A stretch of 58,490 bases of DNA. It comes from Candidatus Avimonas narfae. GTDB taxonomy: Bacteria > Bacillota > Clostridia > Oscillospirales > Acutalibacteraceae. Below are positions 8,790 through 15,627 of this stretch, piece after piece. Location of the stretch: the NCBI GenBank assembly GCA_904395335.1, contig CAJFNR010000003.1, positions 1 to 58,490 of the forward strand, written 5' to 3'. The position numbers and the translations under genes were made by a program. Numbering within the stretch: the first letter of the stretch is position 1; every line of letters begins with the position of its first letter. Below the pieces are notes generated by a model. That model ran no database searches. It was not told the DNA's origin and saw only the letters and a program-made list of their open reading frames with translations.

Positions 8790-9228
8790 CTGCATTCCTT
8801 TCCAACAGTCAGTGCGGAGTCAAAATCCGCGGGAAAATCAAAAGCATAAGCGATCTCTAGAAAGGCAAGATACAGACAATACTCTTCAAAATCCAAAAAT
8901 AGGTTAGGCAATGGCATTGTTGACTTATGGCGGCGCCATAGGTCCACTTTTACCGATGCCCAACACAGCTGCGGCGCCATGTTTAAATATCATTTACATA
9001 GCCAAATGGAGAAAGGTCTGCTATCAGTTTAGCCCCTCAAGGAGCACCACCGAAGAATACATCGCATTACACACCATACTACCCGTAAACGAGTTCAATC
9101 CGTTAGTGGCAACTTAACCGTTGTATGCTATGTATGCTTTTGATTCGTAAATGCAGACTTTTCTTTGGATGCCTTCCGCCAAAGTCTTTCTACTTCTGGT
9201 TCTATCATTTTTAGCTTAATCAAACAAC
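8790..9228. other. Intergenic region, no gene recognised
   Basis: AT-richer DNA between the pst promoter and the hsp20 terminator. The one open frame on the plus strand (8911-9117) has no family resemblance and no ribosome binding site. I see nothing else convincing. Confidence 0.5.
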
Positions 9229-9267
9229 AAAAGAAGCCCTCCCAGATTGCCCGGGAGGGCTTCTTTT
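9229..9267 (-). terminator. Terminator of the hsp20 gene
   Basis: A perfect 15-nt stem (9229-9243 with 9253-9267: AAAAGAAGCCCTCCC and its complement) lies just after the hsp20 stop. It carries T-rich ends in both directions. Confidence 0.85.
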
Positions 9268-9273
9268 TCCATC

Positions 9274-9720
9274 TTAATCGATTTGAATGGAACTTTGTTC
9301 CGGCAGCTTTTTTTCTGCTTTCTTCGGGACGGTAAGCTTCAGGATACCATCCTCAAACTTGGCGGATACCTGCTCGGGCTCCACATCGTCTCCCACATAG
9401 AAGCTGCGGCTGCACTGCCCGGCATAACGCTCGCGGCGGATGTAACGGCCCTTCTTGTCTTTTTCGTCCCTATTCAGGCCCTTGGACGCGCTGACTGTCA
9501 GATAACCGTTTTCCAGCTTGGCCTGGACGTCTTCCTTCTTAAAGCCCGGAAGGTCGATGTCCAGTTCATAAGCCTGATCTGTTTCACGCACATCCGTCTT
9601 CATCAGATTGTGGGCGTGCTTGCCGTAGAGGGGATTGTGTCGACCAAAAGAGGGCATCAGGTCAAAATCATCGTCGAACATGTCATCGAAAAGATTTTCA
9701 CCAAAAACAACAGGCAGCAT
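9274..9720 (-). CDS. hsp20: Small heat shock protein (Hsp20/alpha-crystallin family)
   Basis: A 148-residue cytoplasmic holding chaperone that binds unfolded proteins. The N-terminal arm (MLPVVFGENLFDDMF) is followed by the alpha-crystallin domain from about residue 40 (TDVRETDQAYELDIDLPGF, KEDVQAKLENGYLTVSA, FEDGILKLTVPK) and a short tail. Its promoter overlaps a CIRCE operator, so it should be repressed by HrcA in the absence of heat stress. It resembles Hsp18 of clostridia in size and order of motifs. Confidence 0.95.
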   Translation of the reverse strand: MLPVVFGENLFDDMFDDDFDLMPSFGRHNPLYGKHAHNLMKTDVRETDQAYELDIDLPGFKKEDVQAKLENGYLTVSASKGLNRDEKDKKGRYIRRERYAGQCSRSFYVGDDVEPEQVSAKFEDGILKLTVPKKAEKKLPEQSSIQID

Positions 9721-9875
9721 AAGTCATACCTCCATTCGTTATGTGCCCGCTCTCCCGGAGTCCTCTCCGGCTCTTGGCGGGCTTCTCTTACGCCGCCCTC
9801 GTACTTTTGCACGGGGGCTTTTGCCTACCGCCTTAGGGGGGATTTCTTTTCTTCCCGCTCTCAAGGTTCAATTAT

Positions 9876-9917
9876 AGTATAGCTCTGATTTTAGCACTGT
9901 CAACACTAGAGTGCTAA
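9876..9917 (-). promoter_or_regulatory. CIRCE operator overlapping the hsp20 promoter
   Basis: TTAGCACTG (9891-9899), 9 nt, then GAGTGCTAA (9909-9917) matches the CIRCE consensus with one mismatch. On the minus strand TTGACA (9903-9898) and TATACT (9881-9876) are spaced 16 bp, so the -35 lies inside the operator. HrcA binding would block the polymerase. Confidence 0.85.
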
Positions 9918-9996
9918 TGTTAACAAAAACATAACATTTTCTGCTAATCCCTTTTTCCATTCGATAACGCTTTTTATACAAAGAAAAAGAGGGGCT

Positions 9997-10922
9997 TCAG
10001 CAGCCCCTCTCCTTTAGATCACGTACCAGCTCCACGTAAAATTCCCGGACATCAAAGCCTCGGAAATTCTGGCGGTTGAGGTCGATCATATCTCCGTGGG
10101 AAATGCCCCTCCGTCCGGAGGCAGTCAACATACGGAAGCGTTCTCCCCACTTCATAGATTCCACCCCCACCAGGCCATCGTTCTCCCGTTCGAACCGGCG
10201 CACATACAGGTAAGCCAGATTCAACGGAAAGGGCGCACTGATCCATCCCTTCATTTTAGAGCCGACGCTCTGATACAGTACGCCGGGGACGTCCGGAAGC
10301 TCACCGTTGTAAGCTGCACAGCGCTCCGCCGTCAGATCGTAAACGGCAGCGAGGAAATCGGAATGGGGGTCGCCCAGCCGCCGCAACGCCCCGTTGTACC
10401 GGGCAGCGACCCAGTGGCACAGCCCCTGCGGAAGACGGCCCAGCGCGCTTCCAGCCCGCCCTTGGAATGGGCGATGATGTTCACCTTGCCACAGCCGGTT
10501 TCCTCAACAATCCGCAGCTCCTTGGCCGCATTCTCCGTGCTGGCAGCGGACTGTTGGCCGCCGTAATACACAGTCGCCCCGTTACGGATCAGTTCCCCGG
10601 GAATGCGCCCCCAATAATTGAAATGCTTCCGGTCGCGGAAAAAGACCCCGTGCACCAGGACCAGAGGATAATGGGTCCGGCAGGTTTCTTCCTCCCGGCG
10701 CAGGGCATTGAGCTTCTGCTTTTCCGTCTCAATCTCGTACTCCTGCCGTACCAGACGACAGGTGCCGACCAGCAGTACCAGACCCGCCACGGGGACCCAC
10801 CAAAACAGCAGAAAAACGACGCGCCGCCGGATGCCCCATTGGACAGAAGTGAAAAAGATGCGGAAAAAGCCGTTCAGAACAAGAATGGTGCTGAAAAGTA
10901 TCCAGAAAAGGATATGGATAAC
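9997..10922 (-). pseudogene. Membrane-anchored triacylglycerol lipase-like hydrolase, internally deleted and frameshifted
   Basis: The first part, read from about 10922, has hydrophobic helices (near RVVFLLFWWVP) and the alpha/beta-hydrolase strand YPLVLVHGVFFRD, then the nucleophile elbow IIAHSKGG (AHSxG, Ser nucleophile). Soon after GGLEARWA the frame is lost. The family resumes in another frame as RYNGALRRLGDPHSDF, then SAPFPLNLAYL, NDGLV (acid region) and GRRGISHGDMIDL (His). About 40 residues normally found between the two parts are missing, so the coding sequence has both an internal deletion and a shift. No good start codon with a ribosome binding site is seen at the N-terminus. The gene is very likely inactive. 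Confidence 0.75.
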
Positions 10923-10964
10923 AAAAGGAGGAGGACCCTTAGCACCTCCCCCCTTTTTGTTTTA
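10923..10964 (-). terminator. Terminator between the DUF305 gene and the lipase pseudogene
   Basis: AAAAGGAGGAGG (about 10923-10934) pairs with CCTCCCCCCTTTTT (10945-10958), with T-rich ends on both strands. On the minus strand it closes the DUF305 unit. Confidence 0.55.
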
Positions 10965-11012
10965 TATACCGACGGAGCTACAGTCGGTTCGCTCAACAGA
11001 ACGCCCCGCGCT

Positions 11013-11579
11013 TTATCCACCATGCCGGAGCAGTCGCTTCATTCGCCGGATACCTCTTTCCTGGGATTTGACGATGGACTGCAGGACAGGGAGAAACTCC
11101 GGGCAGATGGGATACCGCAGAGCGTTTATCGACAGCCGTATGGCTCCCTCATGGTGAGGGATCATCTCCCTGATAAAATTGGCGTTGATATCGTTGCAGG
11201 AGCGGGCATTTTTCATCTGGGAAAACATGTTGTGGGCAATCTGACGGCTGTTTTTTTCATACAGACATAGATCCTGCTGGGAATTGGCCTGCCGGCTGCA
11301 GCACGGCAGCATTTCCCGCATATGTTGGATGCTTTCGGTTTGCTCCTTGATGATTTCCTGGGCGATTTTCTGCAGGGGAAGTAGAATCGTATACTGCAGA
11401 AGATTCTGCGACATTTCTATCGCCGCCCGGTGATGGGGGATCATCTGCACAATGAAATTGTGCGACAAGCTGTCGGTGATCTCCGCCTCGGTCATCCCCG
11501 TCATCATGTTTTCTAGGATTTCGCGGAAACGGCACAAATATTTTTGGGTTACGTCACTAAATGGCTGACTGCACGGCAT
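11013..11579 (-). CDS. Tandem DUF305 domain protein (188 aa)
   Basis: Two DUF305 (four-helix, ferritin-like) units are visible: NFIVQMIPHHRAAIEMSQ (about residues 41-58) and NFIREMIPHHEGAIRLS (about 134-150). Both keep the paired-histidine MIPHH motif that defines the family. DUF305 proteins are linked to metal handling in some bacteria, but the function here is unknown. There is no signal peptide. GGAGGT lies seven bases before ATG 11579. It is divergent from the two coat-like genes, which also encode small helical proteins. Confidence 0.85.
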   Translation of the reverse strand: MPCSQPFSDVTQKYLCRFREILENMMTGMTEAEITDSLSHNFIVQMIPHHRAAIEMSQNLLQYTILLPLQKIAQEIIKEQTESIQHMREMLPCCSRQANSQQDLCLYEKNSRQIAHNMFSQMKNARSCNDINANFIREMIPHHEGAIRLSINALRYPICPEFLPVLQSIVKSQERGIRRMKRLLRHGG

Positions 11580-11710
11580 ACGGCATACCTCCTGTTCTCT
11601 CCAGCCTATGCGCGGGCGGATTCCCGCGTTACCATGGAACAGAAAGAGGGAATAATTTGAAAAGCACGGCGGATACTAACAGCGAAATCCGTATGGGAGG
11701 TGTATGGTCA

Positions 11711-11884
11711 ATGACATCAAAAGAATTACTGTACGTGGAGGACGCGCTGGGGCATGAAAAGTATTTTCAGACCAAGTGCCAGGAGACCGCCGATCAGGTT
11801 CAGGACGCGGATCTGAAAGCCTGTGTCCAGCAGATGGCGCAGAAACATCAGCAGCTGTATCAAAGCTTTCTGAATTTGCTCTAA
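11711..11884 (+). CDS. Small helical, coat-associated-like protein (57 aa)
   Basis: The 57-residue product starts MTSKELLYVEDALGHEKYF and is almost fully helical. It resembles short proteins encoded directly before CotF-type spore coat genes in Clostridia. It has a GGAGG site about ten bases before ATG 11711. The start of the next gene lies 12 bp beyond its stop, so the two form a unit. The role in spores is inferred from the neighbour. Confidence 0.65.
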   Translation: MTSKELLYVEDALGHEKYFQTKCQETADQVQDADLKACVQQMAQKHQQLYQSFLNLL

Positions 11885-11896
11885 GGAGATGCGAAC

Positions 11897-12142
11897 ATGG
11901 ATGATAAAAATTTGATGGAAGGTATCCTACTGCTCGAAAAAGGTGTGTGCGACCTGTATATGCACGGAACAATCGAGTCGTCCACGGACAATGTTCACCA
12001 GGCGTTCAACACCGCTTTGAACGATTCCCTTTGCATGCAGGACACGCTGTATGACAAGATGGCGGCCAAAGGCTGGTATCCCGCCGAACAGGCGGAACAG
12101 AATAAGATCAACGCTGTCAAACAAAAATTTATGGCTCAGTAA
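11897..12142 (+). CDS. CotF family spore coat protein (81 aa)
   Basis: A short CotF-type protein: MDDKNLMEGILLLEKGVCDLY is followed by helices with NTALNDSLCMQDTLYDKMAAKGWYP, the pattern shared by Coat_F proteins (a QD..Y..M...GWY segment). Such proteins are incorporated in the spore coat or are related ferritin-like helical proteins. It has a site AAGGAG before ATG and forms a pair with the preceding gene. A very strong hairpin follows its stop. Confidence 0.8.
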   Translation: MDDKNLMEGILLLEKGVCDLYMHGTIESSTDNVHQAFNTALNDSLCMQDTLYDKMAAKGWYPAEQAEQNKINAVKQKFMAQ

Positions 12143-12146
12143 AGAG

Positions 12147-12194
12147 CTCTAAGGAAAGCGGCATACCCAAACGGGTATGCCGCTTTCCTTAGAG
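12147..12194 (+). terminator. Perfect 22-bp hairpin after the coat gene pair
   Basis: Arms 12147-12168 and 12173-12194 match perfectly over 22 bp around a 4-nt loop (AAAC). There is no T-run on the plus strand. It may act as an RNA-stabilising or bidirectional terminating hairpin. Confidence 0.6.
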
Positions 12195-12385
12195 GCGGCC
12201 GCCTCCATGAGGTAGAAAAGACCGATGCAGGTAAAAAACGGTGTATGACAATTTTTCCCAATAGACGCGCATTTTTGCGGTGAAGGCATGATACCATCTC
12301 CCATGAGAAAGCGCCGTACGCTGTCCAGGGAAAATGAGTGGCGAAGCCGCAAAACCGGACAGCGGATAAAAAGGAGAAAGCGTTC

Positions 12386-12625
12386 ATGAAGGTTCTATGG
12401 AGTTACCGGTATATTGAGGAAGCCGGAAAGTCCCCCGAGCTCGGTCAGTACCGTTCATACGGGCTGCAGGTAGGCCGGGAAACAGCGGATGGATTTGTTC
12501 TGATCGAGTGTATCCACGACGTGACTGCAGAATGCCGGCTTGCTCAGAACATGGTGGAAACGTTCAACCGCTGCCAGCTTTCCCCTCTTCATTTTCGGGA
12601 GGCTGTGGCGGACAACCTGCCGTAG
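12386..12625 (+). CDS. Small conserved protein, DUF6514-like (79 aa)
   Basis: The 79-residue product begins MKVLWSYRYIEEAGKSPELG and has a pattern of alternating strands, then IECIHDVTAECRLAQNMVETFNRCQLSPLHF, as in short DUF6514-type proteins of Clostridia. The site AAAAGGAGAAAG precedes ATG 12386. The function of the family is unknown. A longer open frame starting at 12338 lacks a good site. The family call is by pattern and moderate. Confidence 0.6.
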   Translation: MKVLWSYRYIEEAGKSPELGQYRSYGLQVGRETADGFVLIECIHDVTAECRLAQNMVETFNRCQLSPLHFREAVADNLP

Positions 12626-12679
12626 CCCATCGTCGGAGAAACGGCTTCATGGGTAGATTACAGGGACTCCCTTCAAACT

Positions 12680-12722
12680 AAAAGAAGAAACGGCAGGTCG
12701 CAGGACACCCGCTTCTTCTTTT
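12680..12722. terminator. Bidirectional terminator
   Basis: AAAAGAAGAA (12680-12689) pairs with TTCTTCTTTT (12713-12722). It lies between two convergent genes (DUF6514-like and GyrI-like) and has T-runs on both sides. Confidence 0.6.
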
Positions 12723-12763
12723 AAGATAAGCCGCCAGCCCGGTGAAAACAGGAATTAATCTTT

Positions 12764-13318
12764 CTATTTAACGAAATAACAGTAATCCAGGATGATATTC
12801 CCCTTTTCGTCAGGGATGGTATACCGCGGGCACAGATCCCGTTCGAAAAAGCCCAGATAGCCCTCACCGGCGCACCGTATCTCCATCCCGGCCGACCGGA
12901 GGTAATCCGGGCACTGGGACACATGCCCGTAAACCTCATCCCTGCTGCCGTAAATCCAGCAAACGCCCAGATTCTGTTCCGGGAAATCGATATGTCCGAG
13001 CCCATCCGGAACCGGAGTATCCGGAAACGTAAACATGCCTATCCAGCCGTCATATCCGTCGGCTTCAGCATTCCGGTAATGCAGGCCGAGAAAGGCGTTG
13101 GCGTCCTCGTATACGGTGAGAATTTTCTTCTCGTCACCCGAAGCTCTCTCGATTTTTCCGAACACGTCAGTGCCAAAGGCGTCGCCCCAATCGGGATGAT
13201 TTACACAGCCGTAGTTTTTTCCGATAAACCGCAAGGCGGGAAGCTTTTGCTTATAGACCTTGATAATTCCCGATTCATTTTCGGCCAGGGAATAATTCTG
13301 CTCGATTTCGTAATGCAT
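12764..13318 (-). CDS. GyrI-like effector-binding domain protein (184 aa)
   Basis: A single-domain protein of the GyrI-like/AraC effector-binding fold without a DNA-binding part. Strands such as LPALRFIGKNYG and the block DGYDGWIGMFTFP fit this fold. The ending ERDLCPRYTIPDEKG...LDYCYFVK is typical of stand-alone members. These bind small hydrophobic or cationic molecules; the ligand here is unknown. A start seven codons further upstream exists, but GGAGAGAAAACC precedes ATG 13318. Confidence 0.75.
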   Translation of the reverse strand: MHYEIEQNYSLAENESGIIKVYKQKLPALRFIGKNYGCVNHPDWGDAFGTDVFGKIERASGDEKKILTVYEDANAFLGLHYRNAEADGYDGWIGMFTFPDTPVPDGLGHIDFPEQNLGVCWIYGSRDEVYGHVSQCPDYLRSAGMEIRCAGEGYLGFFERDLCPRYTIPDEKGNIILDYCYFVK

Positions 13319-13399
13319 GGTTTTCTCTCCATAAATCAAATGTTGGCGGTGTCCTTTCTGCTTTCACCAGAAGGGGCACTCAGCGGCCTTCCGAGAGTT

Positions 13400-13650
13400 T
13401 GATACCGGCGTTTCTTCCTCCCCCTCTCTGAATGGACAATGTACGCGGAGCACACAGGATGCCCCAAGGCTTTCCCCTTGGGGGACCTGTTATGCGGACA
13501 GAGGGCACACTAGATGCCTGATGAACCAAATAAATAGGGTGTCCTCTATACCAACAGGCTATCATTCTCCCCCCATTCCCGTCCACGGGACAGGCGCTTC
13601 CCACGTAAAGGGAAAAGCTCCTTTAGGGGACGGTTTTCGATGGCGCCATC
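13400..13650. other. Hairpin-rich intergenic region
   Basis: No gene is seen between 13319 and 13702, but several hairpins follow each other. ACAGG and CCCCAAGG (13454-13458, 13462-13469) pair with CCTTGGGG and CCTGT (13476-13483, 13486-13490). An imperfect pair AGAGGGCACAC/GGGTGTCCTCT lies near 13500-13550. CCCGT/ACGGG and TTCCC/GGGAA lie near 13575-13615. This could be a leader RNA for the minus-strand GyrI-like gene or a decayed repeat element. Confidence 0.35.
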
Positions 13651-13702
13651 TATAGATCTTATTGCTTCCCTGTTTAAGGAACATCCTCTCGCCGTTGCCC
13701 TC

Positions 13703-14086
13703 TTATTTAAACAACGAAAACCGATAGGCCTCGTCAATCCATTGCATCAGTTCCTCATCGATCCCGTCTTTGCCCTCCACCAACACATGGTGTGTCCAGC
13801 GCCTGCGGCCCGCCTCCACTGCCTGAATAATTCGCGGCGAATCCTTTTTATAGTCCAGCCCGAACGAAACCAGCAGATATTTTTCGGGCCAGCCTTTGTG
13901 CCTCCGCCACGGCAAGGATACCACGGTAAAAATATAGCGGTTGGAAAAGGAAATCTGGGTTTTGGTCACCTTCACCCGGATATTTTCATACCGCTGTTCC
14001 AGCCTTTCCTTCAGCTGCACATATACAGGGAACATGGCGGGCATTTGATCAAAATAGCGGCGCTCCTCCTCCGTCACAGACGTCAC
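13703..14086 (-). CDS. DUF5655 domain protein (127 aa)
   Basis: The product is a compact alpha/beta protein: MTSVTEEERRYFDQMPAMF at the N-terminus, then IRVKVTKTQISFSNRYIFTV, ending HHVLVEGKDGIDEELMQWID. The pattern of a THHVxVxxxxDIDEELxxWxxEAY tail is characteristic of DUF5655. Its function is unknown; related domains occur beside transport or stress proteins. It lies 20 bp after the Nudix stop in the same direction, so the two may be co-transcribed. Confidence 0.7.
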   Translation of the reverse strand: MTSVTEEERRYFDQMPAMFPVYVQLKERLEQRYENIRVKVTKTQISFSNRYIFTVVSLPWRRHKGWPEKYLLVSFGLDYKKDSPRIIQAVEAGRRRWTHHVLVEGKDGIDEELMQWIDEAYRFSLFK

Positions 14087-14105
14087 GGTGCGATCCCCTT
14101 CTTTC

Positions 14106-14651
14106 TCACAGCTTTCCCTGCCGTTTGCGCTCCCAGATCTTCAGTACCGCGATCTGTGTCTTGGCATCGTCCAGTTCCCCGTCCATGACACGGCGCACCG
14201 CCTCCTCCAGGGGCAGGCGCTCCGGCTCCAGGAACTCGTCATCGTCCGGATGGCTGTCGCCGAAGGACAGGCCGGTGGCCAGAAACAGATAGATGATCTC
14301 ATCCGTGTAGCCGGGGGAGGGATACAGCCTTCCCAGCGGCTCCACCCGGGCCGCCACAGCCCCGGTCTCCTCCTTCAGCTCCCGGATGCCGCATTCCAGC
14401 GGGTCCTCTCCGGGGGAGCGCTTGCCCGCAGGCAGTTCCAGAATCGCCTCCTGATACGGATAGCGGAACTGCCGGACAAACAACAGCTCCTCCCGGTCGG
14501 TGAGGGCGGCCACGCACACCCCGCCGGGATGCTCCACCACCTCCCGCACGGCCTGACGGCCGTTGGGCAGCAGCGCCTGATCCACCCGCATATTGACGAT
14601 TTTTCCCCGGTAGGGATATTCCGAAGACAGAGGCTTTTCGGTAAGATTCAT
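14106..14651 (-). CDS. nudF: Nudix hydrolase, ADP-ribose pyrophosphatase type
   Basis: A 181-residue Nudix enzyme that likely splits ADP-ribose into AMP and ribose 5-phosphate. The full Nudix box is present: G76-x5-E82-x7-R90-E91-L-K-E-E-T-G97. The N-terminal strand-swap region (YPYRGKIVNMRVD) and the QFRYPYQEAILELPAGK segment match ADP-ribose pyrophosphatases of Firmicutes. Substrate preference within the group is inferred. The sirtuin-macrodomain operon in this window also deals in ADP-ribose. Confidence 0.9.
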   Translation of the reverse strand: MNLTEKPLSSEYPYRGKIVNMRVDQALLPNGRQAVREVVEHPGGVCVAALTDREELLFVRQFRYPYQEAILELPAGKRSPGEDPLECGIRELKEETGAVAARVEPLGRLYPSPGYTDEIIYLFLATGLSFGDSHPDDDEFLEPERLPLEEAVRRVMDGELDDAKTQIAVLKIWERKRQGKL

Positions 14652-14727
14652 AATTCTCTCTCCTTGCTCATATGGTGATACCGGCGACCTTTCCCCTCCG
14701 GAAAAGCGCCGGAAAGGAGATCACGGC

Positions 14728-15627
14728 ATGAAACCGATCGTCACACCCCAGCCCGCCGACAGCGGCGCGGTACGGGGGATGATTTCCGCCCTGCGGGGGC
14801 GGTATAGCTTTCTGCAGGCCCTGCCCATTGGCCAAACCGCCCTGGGCCGGGATATCTACGGCATTGTGCTGGGAGGAGGCAGGGAAGCCGTGCTGTACGC
14901 TGCCGCTTTCCACGGACAGGAATGGATCACCTCGCTGATCCTCCTGCGCCTGTGCGAGGAGATGGCCGCAGCGTTGAACGGGGACGGGGTGTTGGCGGAC
15001 ATGGATTTGCAGCAGGCCCTGGCCGGACGCAGCCTGGTAATGGTGCCCCAGGTCAACCCCGACGGCGTGGAAATCGCCCTGCACGGGCCGGAAACAGCGG
15101 GGCGGTATATGCCCCTGGTCTCCGCCCTGGACCCGGAGGGAAAGCATTGGCAGGCCAATGCTCGGGGCGTCGATATCAACCACAACTTCGACGCGGGCTG
15201 GAAGGAGCTGAAAGCCATGGAGCTGGAAAACGGCATCCACGGTCCCTCCCCCCGGCAGTGGTGCGGCCCCGCTCCGGAAAGCGAGGCGGAAACCGCCGCC
15301 CTGGTCAAACTCTGCCACCGGGCTAAATTCCGCCATGTGTTGGCCCTCCATTCCCAGGGGGAAGAAATCTACTGGCGGTACGGGGACCGCACGCCGGTCC
15401 GGGCCCGGACCATGGCGGACATTCTGGGGGCCTCCAGCGGCTACCGGGTGGCGGATCCGGAGGGAATGGCTTCCCACGGCGGCTTTAAGGACTGGTTCAT
15501 CTCCGCCTTCGGCCGGCCGGGCTTCACCATCGAATTCGGGTTTGGGGAAAATCCTCTGCCCTTGGAAGATTTTGAGCCGATTTACCGGAAAACCCGGGAG
15601 ATGCTGCTGCTGGCCGCCCTTATGTAG
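14728..15627 (+). CDS. M14 family zinc carboxypeptidase
   Basis: A 299-residue metallopeptidase with the M14 catalytic set: H62 and E65 in FHGQEW, H208 in LALHSQGEE as zinc ligands, and E269 in FTIEFGFG as the catalytic glutamate. The short form without a signal peptide resembles the gamma-D-glutamyl-diamino acid peptidases used for cell-wall peptides (MpaA or endopeptidase I types) rather than the digestive enzymes. It starts at ATG 14728 after GGAAAGGAG. Its stop overlaps that of the convergent tex gene by 8 bp. The substrate is inferred. Confidence 0.85.
   Translation: MKPIVTPQPADSGAVRGMISALRGRYSFLQALPIGQTALGRDIYGIVLGGGREAVLYAAAFHGQEWITSLILLRLCEEMAAALNGDGVLADMDLQQALAGRSLVMVPQVNPDGVEIALHGPETAGRYMPLVSALDPEGKHWQANARGVDINHNFDAGWKELKAMELENGIHGPSPRQWCGPAPESEAETAALVKLCHRAKFRHVLALHSQGEEIYWRYGDRTPVRARTMADILGASSGYRVADPEGMASHGGFKDWFISAFGRPGFTIEFGFGENPLPLEDFEPIYRKTREMLLLAALM

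Noticed and set aside
8911-9117. 68-codon frame between pstS and hsp20
   Set aside because: No ribosome binding site, no family resemblance, and it covers an AT-rich control region.
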